The notes under the pieces: model-generated
The model's database searches: none
The model's input: the letters and a program-made list of their open reading frames with translations, nothing else
What the model was told of the DNA's origin: nothing
In this document: piece after piece, positions 26,817-39,290 of the stretch
How the letters are laid out: each line of letters opens with the position of its first letter
Numbering within the stretch: the first letter of the stretch is position 1
Source: Mucor racemosus
Taxonomy: Eukaryota; Mucoromycota; Mucoromycetes; Mucorales; Mucoraceae
Reading direction: 5' to 3'
Assembly (NCBI GenBank): GCA_027405735.1
Contig: JAPEHQ010000009.1
Span: forward strand, 806,001-870,000
Length of the DNA stretch: 64,000 nt
Program-made: the position numbers and the translations under genes

Positions 26817-28174
26817 CTTATGTAAATTATAACCTTTGTATACACACAAATATACGTATACGCATACCTTCCTTTTTTTTTTTTCCCTTCTTCTATGTAA
26901 ACCTACTTCATTTTATAGATTGCCACGTTCTTTCATTCTCATATCTCCTCTTTCATGTTGTACATAAACAAATTATAATAAAAAAAAATTTATACATCTA
27001 CTGCAAATAACGTCATTTGATGTTTTCCTAATCAAATGTTGAACTATTTTGAGAGTCTGCTTGTAGTATCTTCAATGAATGGGCGTATTTTTAACTACTT
27101 TTACTATTCCTTTATGCCCTAGTTTCTCCCTATTGGCTGATATCACCATCTTGATTTCTCTTTTTTAAAATATTCACGACGTAAACATTCAAACACAACA
27201 AAGTCGGGCTCATCTAATTCAATAGGCACAATATGGGCTGACTCACTATACTTTAAATGTTCATTGTTGTTGTAAATTCCATCTTTGCATATTTATAAAT
27301 GAAACATTTTATCTATTCCAGATAAGTTTGCTTTATAAGATGTTCCAGAAAAAGCATATATTGTTTATATGAAACTAAAGGAAAAAAAAGATACAGCCCT
27401 GATATTTTTCGGTTAAAGCCGATAAATTAGGAAAAATCTTACGGACATCACGAGACATTTTGATTTTCAACTCGTAATGTTTTGCTCTCACAATCATAGA
27501 AGCTTAGATCCATGATTCAAAGTTGATACATCTGTATTTGTAAAGCATGAAGATAAAATGGGACATTTTTATGGATATGATTAAACATTCTCATGGACAT
27601 TTATGGTACAAAGTTTCACCAAAAAAACACCAGGGTGCAGACTGGTTCTGAGAGAATTCATGTGAATTAAAAAAAGGCTTGGTACACAGATTTTTGAACG
27701 AATAGGAATCTTTTAATAAAGCAATGAAGCACTTTTTTTTAACTCGCATAATAATAAGCTTTATTGCAACCCATTATGTAATGCCTTCAAATAGCTTATT
27801 AGTGATTATACGTATAGATATCGGTTTGTTGACTCATTTATGAAAAACCATATGTTATTCAAAACCCATGTTACATGGATAATCTCTTGAGCTATAAAGA
27901 TATAATAGAATTCATTAGAAGTAGTATTGATGTCGAGCGGGTTTTTGCCAGCCAAATTTACTAATAGAAGTTGGGCTCGACAACGTCCCTAATCGGAAGG
28001 CCGATGATATGTATGTTGATAATTGCGCTCAGTGCTCACGATGGCCGCTATGTTTAGAGCATATATAGGGGAAAGTTTTGGGATATACATATATATGTAT
28101 ATATCTTAGAAAACAGATGAATTTTATTGCTTTTATTTTGCAAAAGGTCCGATTCATAATTACTAGACTTTTTT
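26817..28174. other. Intergenic region without recognised gene
   Basis: AT-rich. One compositional island near 27930-28060 is richer in GC ('gcccaatcgg'-like words around 27970-28010) but has no long frame. It may be an old insertion. Confidence 0.35.
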
Positions 28175-28460
28175 TTTTTCACGAAATAACAACAGAATGA
28201 AAATACATGTCGATGTACTTGAGGTGCTCAACTTTAACCCGAAAACGCGTATCCGTAAATATCCTGTTTCTAGCAGCTGGTATAATATTTTTAAAGTATT
28301 TCACTGATAAAAATTAAAAACTTTGGGCCTTAATATTTCTACAAAAAATTAAGTTAACATAACAATTCTTAGTAACAAACTTACTTGTTTTGAAATGCTA
28401 TATAACGTACGTAAATATTAAGAAATTTACCTTTTTGTTCATGTCCTTTTTTGTCCGTTC
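28175..28460 (+). repeat. R2 dispersed repeat fragment
   Basis: Colinear with 39310-39600 and 47640-47940. The shared order is an A-rich start, 'aataacaacagaat', a block around 'gtacttgaggtgctcaactt', 'atatcct' and 'cttacttgttttgaaat'. Non-coding. Confidence 0.65.
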
Positions 28461-28520
28461 TGTAGTGTATTACAAAATATTCGCTATATTAACTAAAGTG
28501 CTTTTTATATTCATATCGTA

Positions 28521-29256
28521 TGTCGTATATTTTCAAGTTTGATAAATAATGTTATGCCAATATTATATCCTAGGTCGCACATTCAAGATCTCAGTCAATA
28601 TTCGGTATTATAGTAAATTAGTGTAATGTTCTTAGATAATAATTCTGTGTAATAGTTATAATGAAAAGTATATAAATACATCCTCTGGATGTATTGTTAA
28701 TAAAAAGTGTAATATTTTGGCAAGATTATTTCTTAAGGCCGTTTTGACATTTCAAATATACTTAAAAAGGAATACAATTAAAAGAGAATGAGTAATGAGT
28801 CAGTTCTTCAACTGTATAATAAAAACAAGATATCGTTTATTTAGATATAAAAGTATGACCTTTTATATTGATTTGACATTGAGATCCTGAGATGTAATTT
28901 AAGGCGCTATTGAACTATTAGAATTGTTTGATAGTAATCTATGGATTGAAATGGATCAATCATAATTTAACCATTCTTGCAGAGCTTGTGATTTGCCTTG
29001 TTTCAATGCTGCGCTAAATGTGCTTGGATGTTGATTTGATAGCCACTTGATTGATTAACCGCTTGGATGAAGTAATATGGTGTCTTAATTGAGGTCCGAG
29101 CGTTCTTGGTAATTATTGGATTATACTTAGTACGCCAGGAGTTTCTTATATCCGATATCAAGACTTTGCACTTCAATACATGTCGTAGTCAATAGATTGT
29201 AAGATGTATTGATACCGTAAAAGGTGATCACATATGGTACTTGGTGGAACACAACA
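28521..29256 (-). mobile_element. Solo LTR, family LTR1, copy B (interrupted)
   Basis: The minus-strand copy begins TGTTGTGTTCCACC at 29256 and ends ATACGACA at 28521. The flanking pentamers TCGTA (28516-28520) and TAGTA (29257-29261) match at four of five positions. A 205-bp second LTR is inserted at 28550-28754. A hAT transposon landed only a few bases from its 5' end. Confidence 0.8.
28550..28754 (+). mobile_element. Short solo LTR nested inside LTR1 copy B
   Basis: It interrupts the sequence 'gataaataa/acttaaaaa' that is continuous in the other LTR1 copies. It begins TGTTATGCCAATATT and ends GACATTTCA (TG...CA), with flanking AATAA and AATAT (four of five). It contains TATAAATA and AATAAAAAG signals in the plus direction, as expected for an LTR promoter and polyadenylation site. 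It belongs to a family different from LTR1. Confidence 0.7.
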
Positions 29257-29267
29257 TAGTATATGAT

Positions 29268-32200
29268 TAGGATTTCACACCCAACGTATCGTATTATGGT
29301 CAACCGAGTTTGACTGTTATAACGGGCCGTTTTTTATGCAGACTCGGATGGGGGTATTCGAGTTTTTTTTTTTCGTGTCACCTAAACTCGAAAGTGGGAT
29401 TCGAGTTTTGGCTTTCAAAAAATATGTGAAATTGTGAAATAATCAAATATACGTACATTAACGTATAATTTGACGAAGGGTGATTTAAAAATGCTCTGAT
29501 TTATTGAAATTTGAAAGATAAACGTATGAAATCATGCAAAAAATAAAAAAAAATACTGTTTAATTATGAGCTTATAAAGAGAGTTTATGTACTAATTGAA
29601 TGAGTGTATTGAATTTGAATGGTAATGTAATTAGAATAAACATATGAATATCGTATGAATATACTGTAATTGAACCATGCTTTTATACTTTAATTGTAGC
29701 GTGATGATAGAAGCATGGAATGTAGCATTGTCTGATTTGCGCTATTAAACATCATGGTTTGACAAAGGTTCTAAATAGGTAATTTGGTAATTTCTGATTC
29801 TGATAGATCATGCTTGCTTGTCTTTTATTTCATGTATACTTTATACATATACTCGTTATTTTGAATGAAAACGTGCTTCTGTAACAACATTATTACCGCG
29901 CAAATCATTACCATTTATAAATTGTATGCCATGAGTGAGAGTGATTTTTTGACGTAATGTTTACATACAATAAAGTAAAAGTTTTCTAATTTTTTGTATA
30001 TATAAGCTACTCTATCTTTGAGGTTGAGTTCCTTAATTTTTTGTTCATCTAAACATTTTTATTATAAATAAAAGAAATGAGTGAACAGCCTCATGATAGC
30101 CATGATCCTTTTTCAATTCCAAGCCTTATCCAACGTGTTTCTTCCTATTCATCTATGGGAACTTCTTCAACTACTGCATCTTTAACTGACAGATTTAGAG
30201 GTAGTTTACCTTTTGAAGGGCTAGAAGAAATTAGGCGGCATAATAGGACAAGCAGAATATCGATAAGGTCAGAAGTAACAGGAAAGGAGCATGATATACC
30301 ATGGTGTGGAAGTGACAGGAGGGAGGCAGCAAATTATGACAACAAAGTGCACCGGGCTTGGAAATGGTGGAATATATATGGTTATGGAATGAGAGTTGAT
30401 GATTTTATACATTGTACTGTAAAGAGAAGAAAAGGAGAATGCTTCGAAAAATTTTCTAGTTCAAAAGGATCAAGTACAAGCTTTCGAAAACATCTTGAAA
30501 ACAAACATTTTAATCTTACTGAATCCAGACGTGAGTATTATTTTATCAATCAATCATAAATTCGCATTCATTAACATGTTACATTGCACGTTAGATAATA
30601 TAATTCTTAAATTATTGACGTTTTCGAAAGAACAAATTACTGATTGGGAAGATAAAACAGACAGAGAAAAAGAGATTAATAACTATGATTTTGTTCAAAG
30701 CTGTCTCACGCAAGAAAATAAGCCTCATCTGGACAGATATCAAAAAGAACAAGACGAAATTGATACAATCGATGAGGAGCCCCATACAAGAGAAGCTTTT
30801 CTTAAACTATTTACTGATTTCATTATAGCTAATAGATTGACAATAAATTTTTCTGAAAAAAACATTACTTTGGAAAAGCTTATTCAATTCAGCAGCAGAA
30901 ATAGTGGAAATGATGGCTCAAAATCGTACGATCCAATACTGATACCTCCCAAGAAAAATAAATTGAAGGATTTGCTTATTCAAAAATACTTGGATCAAAA
31001 GGAAATAATTAAAACCACTCTGCAAGAGCAAGAATTCTTAAATTTTACAACTGATTTGTGGAAGAGTGATACTAGTGAGTAAAAAGTACTACATATACTT
31101 TCTTCATTACTGACTTTATTTAATGATGCAACGTAGACAAGTATTTCATGGGAATAACAGCACATTACATCGACAAAAATTGGAAGCCGCAACAAATAAC
31201 AATTGCTATTAAATACATGAAAAATGCTTCTCATTCGGGTATGCACCAATTTATACAATTCATAAATGTTGATTTGTTTTGATACTGACATTCATAAAAA
31301 GGAAAAGATCTTGGAAAATTATTCCTTGCAGTTTTGGATGACTATGGCATCAAAAACAAATTATTCTGCATAACAACCGATAATGCATCAAATAATGGAT
31401 CAATGGGAGAATATATTGAAAAGGTAGCAGAAGATGATGAGTCTTTCAATTTCAAAAAGAAGGAAAACATGATTTCCTGTTTTGCGCACGTAATCAACAT
31501 TGTATGTCACGATTTAATTGAAAAAGGGCTAAAAGCAAAAGCACCAAATGATAGCGCAAACATGGAAGCTGTTATGGAAGATGTAAGTATTTGATTAATT
31601 ACATGAAATTATTTATTGAATTAATTGGATCTAAAACCATCCAGATAAACAAAAGTGGTGCCGAGGGTAATAATCCCATTGATAGGCTTCGTAAAGGTTG
31701 CGCTAAAATCAAACTTTCTAACCAATTGACATGTGTCTTTGAATCAAATAAGAAGATATTAAAACTGCCTGATTTAGCAATAATAGTCGACTGTTCTACG
31801 AGATGGCACTCTACAAAACATATGATAGATCGGTTCTTGGTGGTAAGAGAAGCATATAGACTGACAGTGAATTCAGACGACGATATACGTGAAAACTGTA
31901 GTTTAAATGATGAGCAAATCCAGTATATTACTATTGTTAACGAAGTATTGACAAAATTCGAAAAAATAACAGTTTGGCTCTCAAGTCAGCAGTAAGTAGC
32001 AATATTACAGCTTTTATAAAAATAGTATACCATACAGTACTAATTAACTTCTCCAGGTATACAACTATTAATAAAACAATCGTTTTATTTAACCGTTTAT
32101 TTGACCAATTGGACGCATTTCAAGAAAAAAACCCACATTTGGCAGACGCTATTCAGTGTTGCAAGGATAAGCTATCGAAGTACTATTCTAAGACTGATTT

Positions 32201-33418
32201 AACAAGTGTTTATGCAAATTCCACCTTGGTTGACCCGAGTCTGAAGTTTTCATACTGGTACTACTTTTATCTTTCTTGTAGCTGATGATGCTTATTATTT
32301 TTATTATTTTAGGAAAGATCAAAAATGGGAGAAAAATATAATTGATGAACAAATAGCTGTTTGCAAGGAATCATTTTCTTCATTTTTAGAAAAGTATTAT
32401 GCTAGAGAACTAGATGGTAGTAGTAGTAGCAAAACAGTGATGTACAGAATGATCTATGGAAATGAAGCAGGTAATTCATATCTGTTCTGTATTTTGATTT
32501 ACATTACTGATATATAACATTTTTTGCATCAGGCCCATCGACATCAACAATTATGGACATTGATAGTATTGACTCTTCCGATTCTTCTTATAATACTTCT
32601 GATAATGAAGATATAGTTGGCTCAACTCGACCATCTAGATCACAAGAAGATGAAAGATATAAAAAGGTTCAGTTGTACGAAGGAAATGTTGACATAATCA
32701 AACATTATGTTGAAACAAATGCTGATTTGAAAAGGTACCTTGACATTGACCACAGAAAAGAGTACAAGTCGAAGTTGAAATTGCGCAGATATAAATTGCA
32801 AAATGGTAAAGCTGTCATTTATGTAATTTTGATAACATTTACTAATGGAGCATTTATATAAAACACAATAGATGATGATGACGATGACACTAACGATGAA
32901 GACAAAGTTGCCATAACCAACATGGAACTTGGAAAAAAATATGCGACCTTGCCCCTAAAATTTTGGAAGCAGCATGAAAATCTTTTTCCAACACTATCAT
33001 TATTTGCTAAAAAATATTTATCTATTCCTGCTACAAGCGTCCCTGCCGAAAGGCTATTCTCACAAGCGAAATATGTCATAAATAATACAAGAGCCAAGCT
33101 GCATCCAGATACTGGAGAAAAAATTGTGTTGCTAACTTGTTGGCAAAGTGAATTATTTACCAAGGTGTAATGTAAAATCATGTGCCTTAATTAGTTTTTT
33201 AGTTGTTAAATTCATGAAATAAATATCGATGCATGATTTCATATATGTATATTAATTTGTCAAAGTTGATATTATAACGGTCTGCTCAAGACGACCCGAT
33301 ACTTGCTTCCACCCCGTTATTTATCTGAGTTACAAAAAAAACGGACCGTTTTCCAACTCGAATCGAATAGCCGTTTCCGTTAAAACTCGATTCAAACTCG
33401 AATCGAAGCCCATTCCTA
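29268..33418 (+). mobile_element. hAT-superfamily DNA transposon, apparently complete
   Basis: A 4151-bp element flanked by a perfect 8-bp duplication TATATGAT (29260-29267 and 33419-33426). The ends are TAGGAT... and, inverted, TAGGAATGGGC..., so the terminal match is short. Stronger subterminal inverted similarity exists: AACGGGCCGTTTTTT near 29320 against AACGGTCCGTTTTTT on the other strand near 33349, each followed by ACTCRG. ACTCGA words are clustered at both ends and may be transposase-binding sites. It encodes one spliced transposase. Confidence 0.85.
30077..33170 (+). CDS. hAT-family transposase
   Basis: Spliced gene with about nine exons, beginning at 30077 after a TATA-like AT-rich leader. 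The exon frames lie within 30077-30560, 30600-31080, 31135-31240, 31300-31585, 31590-31995, 32055-32260, 32313-32470, 32533-32805 and 32870-33170. A BED-type zinc-binding region lies near WWNIYGYG...HLENKHF. The RNase-H-like core shows FTTDLWKSDTS, ITTDNASNNGSM, CFAHVINIVCHD and DCSTRWHSTKHMIDRF. The C-terminal hAT dimerisation domain shows FWKQHENLFPTLSLFAKKYL and SVPAERLFSQA. It would cut and paste the element. No internal stop was found in these exon blocks, so it may be functional; exact splice sites are approximate. Confidence 0.88.
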
Positions 33419-33426
33419 TATATGAT

Positions 33427-33654
33427 TCATATTTTTGCCAATGGTCACTCTTCCAAAAAAAGCCGAACAGTCTCCGGAAACGGCTATCTAATGAGATTTC
33501 CAAACTTTAAATCTCTAGAAAAAGTCACCGGACAGCCCGGACGCGGTTGTTTAAATATTCCAAGCAGCTATAAAATGCAGGTATTACAATTTCATACCAA
33601 AATTAAGGTTCGACTGTATTGCTACCAATTATTCAAAGGCTTATTTTAAGTAAA
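33427..33654. other. Short GC-richer flank of unknown origin
   Basis: This 230-bp stretch between the hAT duplication and R4 is less AT-rich than its surroundings and holds an open frame of 75 codons that was not recognised. It may be a remnant of the sequence in which the nested elements landed. Confidence 0.3.
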
Positions 33655-34132
33655 GCATGTTACGCTAGGAGATTATATCAATCTCAAAGCTAAAATATGT
33701 ACTAAATCATTTAATAAAAATAAAGGAAAACTGTTATAAAATGAAAGAGCACACTAAAACTAAAGAACTTTATTATAAGATCGAACCATCTTCTTTTATA
33801 TTCACATTCTCTAATTATATGACCTGTTTAAATGAGTCTATATATATATATACATATATCCAATCAAATCTAGGTGAAACACACTAGTTCCATATTCCTG
33901 CATACACGGAGCTTCATAACATAATACACAGCAATGTAGAACTTAACATATCAAACTGTGTCGTAATCTTAACCAAGGAATGCACCCAGATCTGTGGATG
34001 CAACAAAGCATAAATAGAGCCTACAACATTATTAGCCTAATGACGGATCTAACTTGAATAGTATAAGATGATACAGCAGGATTCAAAAAAAAGTCCATAA
34101 AATCACAAATTTAAAGGATTTATATATAAAAG
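33655..34132. repeat. R4 repeat with unoccupied CACTA target site
   Basis: 33655-33935 matches the left flank of CACTA-like copy 1 (7035-7332). From GTA at 33936-33938 it continues into sequence matching copy 1's right flank (10463-10535: 'gaactta...catatcaaact'). It therefore preserves the pre-insertion site. The remaining 34000-34132 is unmatched. Confidence 0.75.
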
Positions 34133-34413
34133 CACTACGGCCGACCTATGCTGCACAAGATGATTTTGTTGTGCCCAGGTGGGCTGCACACTATAGCCTG
34201 AGCTGTTGTGCCCACTGAATATAGCTAAAAAGATAACAAGATGCACATGGGCACAACAAAAGAAACTGCACACGAGCACAATGCTAAGCCTGTACGTACA
34301 GAATTATAGATTCTGTCCATGTGCATGACATTAATCCCATGTGTGCATAATAGTAGAATTGCCCATAAGCATATCATTATCCCTATTTGTGCATAATAAG
34401 AAATCTGACCGTG

Positions 34414-34941
34414 TGTTATATGCCACCTAGTATCATATGTCATCACCTCCTACAGTATCAATACATCTTACAATCTATTGACTACGACATGTATTGAAGT
34501 GCAAAGTCTTGATATCGGATATAAGAAACTCCTAGCGTACCAAGTGTAATCCAGTAATTACCAAGAACGCTTGGACCTCAATTATGACACCATGTTATTT
34601 CATCCCAGCGGTTAATCAATCAAGTAGCTGTCAAAGTCAACATCCAAGCACATTTAGCGCAGCATTAAAACAAGGCAAATCACGAGCTCTGCAAGAATGG
34701 TTAAATTATGATTGATCCATTTCAATCCATAGGTTACTATCAAACAATTCTAATAGTTCAATAGCGCCGTAAATTACATCTCAGGATCTCAATGTCAAAT
34801 CAATATAAAAGGTCATACTTTTATATCTAAATAAACGATATCTTGTTTTTATTATACAGTTGAAGAACTGATTAATTACTCATTCTCTTTTAATTGTATT
34901 CCTTTTTAAGTATTATTTATCAAACCTGAAAATATACGACA
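34414..34941 (+). mobile_element. Solo LTR, family LTR1, copy C
   Basis: 528 bp from TGTTATATGCCACC to ATACGACA, inserted in CACTA-like copy 2. The flanking pentamers are CCGTG (34409-34413) and CCATG (34942-34946). The uninterrupted homologous position in copy 1 (7591-7595) reads CCATG once. Length and ends equal those of copy A. Confidence 0.85.
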
Positions 34942-36722
34942 CCATGAGCAAAATGAGCTGATCGTATGCGCACAAATTGGTTTGTACGTGAGCATCGTGC
35001 CGTTCTCAAAATTCCATTGCAGTTTTTATTGGAATTTGTTTTTGAATTACATTTGCTTTTATTAATAATATAGATTATAGACAATACAATTCAATACGTT
35101 GTTGATGTAGTAGAGCAATACATTTAACAGCCAATATATTTACGATTATCATCATTTGTAAATATATTTGTAGCTGTAATATTTGCAACAACAATGGCTT
35201 TTGCTCGGGCATAAACTTAAATAAAACTTAAACAAATTAACCTTCTTTAAACTTACTATTTTAGTTTACGATTGTCAGCAGCTGTAAAAAGATTTGTTTT
35301 CGAGTAGAGTATGCACAAAATCAAAACTATGGTAATTAGGCAAGACATTATTAGATTGTTTTTTTTTCTGTGTTTCTATATCATTTGAAATTCTATCATT
35401 TTTCTGGAACATTTCATGTGTTTGTAGCCAGTTCTAGCTTTTTATTGAATAGATATAAATATCATTGCCTTCCATTTGATCTGGTAATCAAGAAATACGT
35501 CCAAAAATACTGTAGTAAATAATGATATTTGATCTTAGAATGCAGTTAAATAAAAATATCAGTCTCTAATATAACGACTGCTACCTATACTAAAAACATT
35601 AGTCTCTTATGTTAGAATGTGTATTCAGATACAAGAAAAAAATACCAGCTTGATAGCCTGATATGCTTTATCAAACGGTAAATAATATCCTTGAAATATG
35701 AGAACAAAAAAAGAGAAACAACACACGTAGAAAAGGATTTTCAAGGCTTTATATTATTTAGCACAATTAAAACCCTGCTAAATTGCACATTTCAGCCAAT
35801 GTAAAAGCAACTTTACAGCGCATCAACCCATAAACTAAAAAAAATATGTAGATAATATCTGTTATCATAGAAACATGCATTTTCTACCAGAAAAACCGGC
35901 TGTCATATCATAGATTCATTAAAAAAATTGCAAAAGCAAGCTCCTAGAGCGACGCCGTAATTGAGCATAGCAAGGTTGAACGGCTAAGTCTTTTATACTA
36001 TGATATATCCAAGTTTTAAATAAAGAGTATTTTTTTTTTGTTCGACTTTTCTTGTATTTAACCACGTACAATCTGAAAATTCAGTTTTTGTAGCGGACAT
36101 TTTCGGGACTCATTTTATCCTTACCAACACTCATGATTTTGATCAAAAAACAGAAAAATCAAATTTTGATACTAAAATCAACATTTAAATATACTACATT
36201 GTGAGAGAAAATTGTAGCCACAACTAACACGCATTTTATGAAACCTTAATATTAAATGTCAATTAATGAAAATTTGCACTTTTGGCCCAAAAACGGTTTT
36301 TTGATTAAAGGATTTTCATGTAATGTTTTGCAATAAAAATATTTATTATTTTTTAATGAGCGAATAGAGCGCTAAATTCTCTATATGTGTATATTTTTTG
36401 TTTTTATGATTGGTATTATAATTAACTCTAGATTTGCAAAATCAGAAAAAAAAATTTAAAAAATGTCAAAATTGATGATCTGAACAAGGATATTTTTTGA
36501 AATTAATATTCCGCTTATAAGCCTTGTAAGTCTTAAAAATAAGAGATTTTATAATACTTGAGAACTTTTTCAAGAATTTACGATGTTGTATCCACTTGAT
36601 TCAAGCTTATTACTGTAAAGCTTTATACATGTTAGTATTATGTGATAGTTTATTTGATGATAATATAGTCTTACGTTATAATTATTGCGTAATAAGTGAT
36701 TTACATTGAGTTTTAGTCTTAC

Positions 36723-36940
36723 CTCTCCAATATCATAAACATAAACGTGGCCATCATCACTGGAGCCTATCGCCACCTTTTTGCTGTCTGTGTCCCAAGC
36801 CAATTTATTCAATGCGTTACCAGAACCAACTTAAGTACTTACAAATGGTTCCTCTGTATTTGCATTCAAATCAGATAAATTAAATTGACTGGTTCGATCT
36901 ACAGTAGTATCAAACGTAGTATCATCAGCCCACCTTATGA
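36723..36940 (-). pseudogene. Captured dynein intermediate-chain fragment (copy 2, longest)
   Basis: The minus strand reads QFNLSDLNANTEEPFVST, one stop codon, then VGSGNALNKLAWD, KKVAIGSSDDGHVYVYDIGE and a GTAAGAC donor. These are two consecutive WD40 segments close to the C-terminus of cytoplasmic dynein intermediate chain. A CAA to TAA change and an apparent Trp to Ser change (SDLN for WDLN) show decay. The intron donor is kept, so the capture was from DNA and not from mRNA. Confidence 0.7.
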
Positions 36941-38913
36941 TAATGTCAATTTAAAATTAGAAACACCCTATTGTCATTGTTATAAGCTATAAAAGCTTGA
37001 TTTTTAATAATACAACAATTAAATAAAACCCGAGATGATACTAATAGCATATGTTAAGTATTTAACATCTAAGTAATAAGTTTGATGAAGTATACGTTTA
37101 AATTCTTTTAAAAATCCTGAGGCAAACACTACACCTTGGTCCTGTAATTTCTATCCATCAAAAAGTTGCGATTTCCACTACATAATGAATGCATCTTTTA
37201 TCTATCTCGACCTCAATGTACATTGTTGGATATCAACTTTTTACCAGATGTATTTTCTCTAATTCATTAATATTTAGACATATTGAACGATGATTTGTAG
37301 CACTGCCAAAAAAAAGAATGAATACTTCAAGGCTTTTCTGCATATCAAATTATACGATTTAGAGCAATGATTGCACTTAACTATGCTTTTTGAACTTATT
37401 GATGTTAATCAGAATAATTAGTATTTTTAATCACAAGTAAGCTGTGTTGCTTTATACGATACATTTACATTCACCCATTCAATAAATAACATTATTGCAT
37501 CTATTATCCGTTATATCAATCAACCAACTTCATCTTGATTCGATACATTTGACAATTAAATGCCTAAATTACACTTGAGCCACCAAGTATCGCCACAAAA
37601 AAATTTCGTACAGGTCGACAAAGCATGACAGTTGGGATCATTTTTTGTGTTCATAGATCTCTGCATGAATCATAATATGTCTATCTGTTCAGTTTAACTG
37701 AAATACATTGAACTCCAACATTGTACTTGATAAAACGCATTACTTTATTGCGATTTAACACAACTAATTTGATGCTAGTTTAGCATCAGCAGTTGAATCC
37801 GATAAATTTAAGATTAGACAACCCCTTTTGATGACTTTGCAAACCATGAGCTAATAATGGATGGTTATTATTATAGATACACTAATCAAGGATGGTGCGT
37901 TAACTCTAATGGACCAACTAGTCGTTTAGCAATATGAACGAAATATTAAAATCAAATATAGCAACTGAATGAGCAAGAGATGATAAACCATGTAAATTAG
38001 CATAATTGAATTGTTTCAAGCGTTTTGAACTGAATACGTCTTTACTTTTGACCTATAAAAATTGATTTATTTATTAGTAAAATCAGTTACCAAACTAATA
38101 AGTAATAATTATGGTGTACCTTTGATAGTTGGTAATGGTATACAAGTCAACATCTCGTTTTTCTCTTCTTAGCTGTTGGCCACTAAATTAAAACAAATAT
38201 TTTTTAGAAGCTAAATAGATTAACAAAAATTTATTCATTCATTCAAATCAAGTAAATACTATATATGCACTTTTATAATCACCAATTTTTCTGCAGGTAG
38301 ATATCGACCTTATACCAAAAAATCATTGATTATAACGTAGATGATAGAGCAAAATGACTAAGCCTGGGATTCTTTTTTTGTTCGAGAAAAAATATTATAA
38401 CGTGCCCTAACATTAACAGTTAATAATTTATTTCCAAATAAACAATAGGAAAACATGTACTTGTACCTGCTTCTTGATTTCAGTTTATAAAAAATATTGG
38501 TTTTTTTGTTGTAGTTTTAAACGTAAATAAAAGACCTGAGGAAAGAGTAGGGAAGAAAAACGATTTTGTGTGTTACAAACAGAAATTTACAAAGGCATAA
38601 ATACTTTTAGTGTTGCCAAACAGGTTGTTGTCGTTGTTCCCAGTTGGTCCTCGAAAGAAGAACATGTGCAGAATTATTTTAAACCCCAAATTTCAAATTG
38701 ATACATCTCATCAATAAGGCAATCCTGTTGAATTAGAGTAACTCACATCTGCTTTAAACTATTCAAATTATCTTTATCATTAATTATGTTATGATTGATG
38801 TATTTTAGTAAGTTGACTAAAAAACCTTGACCTCATTGCTCTCCTCATCTGGGCTGCCTGATCTACACAAAGTTTTTTATTCTGCCCATGGGAAGCATAG
38901 TTTGGCTGTAGTG

Positions 38914-39290
38914 ACATTTTCTCTGGTGATTATTCCATGGCTAAAAACACATCCAAAATTACCATTTATCTAATCGTTTATTTCATCATAAACAAAGTCT
39001 TGCCTTTGAGGATGATGCCCTTTTCTGTTTTTACTGTACCGTAAAGCAGTCCACTTCGGAACTCAACAGGATATAGATTGTTTTGTGCTTTTTGGGGGAT
39101 TCAAAGCGTACGACATTTATGCAGCGGTAAATGGGTCTAAGTTAATGTTGAAATCCACTCATCACAAAAGGTAATCTTTTCCTACACTCCTCAATAATAC
39201 TTGTTTTATTATTTCATGTTAACGCCATTTTTTTATAATAAATAAATGTTATCAATCTTCGAGAAATATTCACATACTCATTTTTTCCTA
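38914..39290. other. Spacer of unknown content
   Basis: Somewhat richer in GC around 39000-39170 and reminiscent of coding sequence on the minus strand (KWTALRYSKNRKG), but stops interrupt it. A gene relic is possible; no family was recognised. Confidence 0.3.

Larger units (their letters stand above)
34133..38913 (-). mobile_element. CACTA-like non-autonomous DNA transposon, copy 2
   Basis: The left terminus is CACTACGGCCGACCTATG; the right terminus read inverted is CACTACAGCCAAACTATG. Without the solo LTR at 34414-34941 and its extra pentamer, the element is about 4.25 kb, the longest copy here with both ends. The flanking triplets (AAG and ACA) do not match, so the target duplication is lost or the element was rearranged. 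It contains the dynein intermediate-chain fragment (36723-36940) and the 1.2 kb segment missing from copy 1. No transposase frame was found. Confidence 0.75.

Noticed and set aside
34130..38916. Target duplication of CACTA-like copy 2
   Set aside because: The triplets beside its ends (AAG and ACA) do not match, so no duplication is claimed for this copy.
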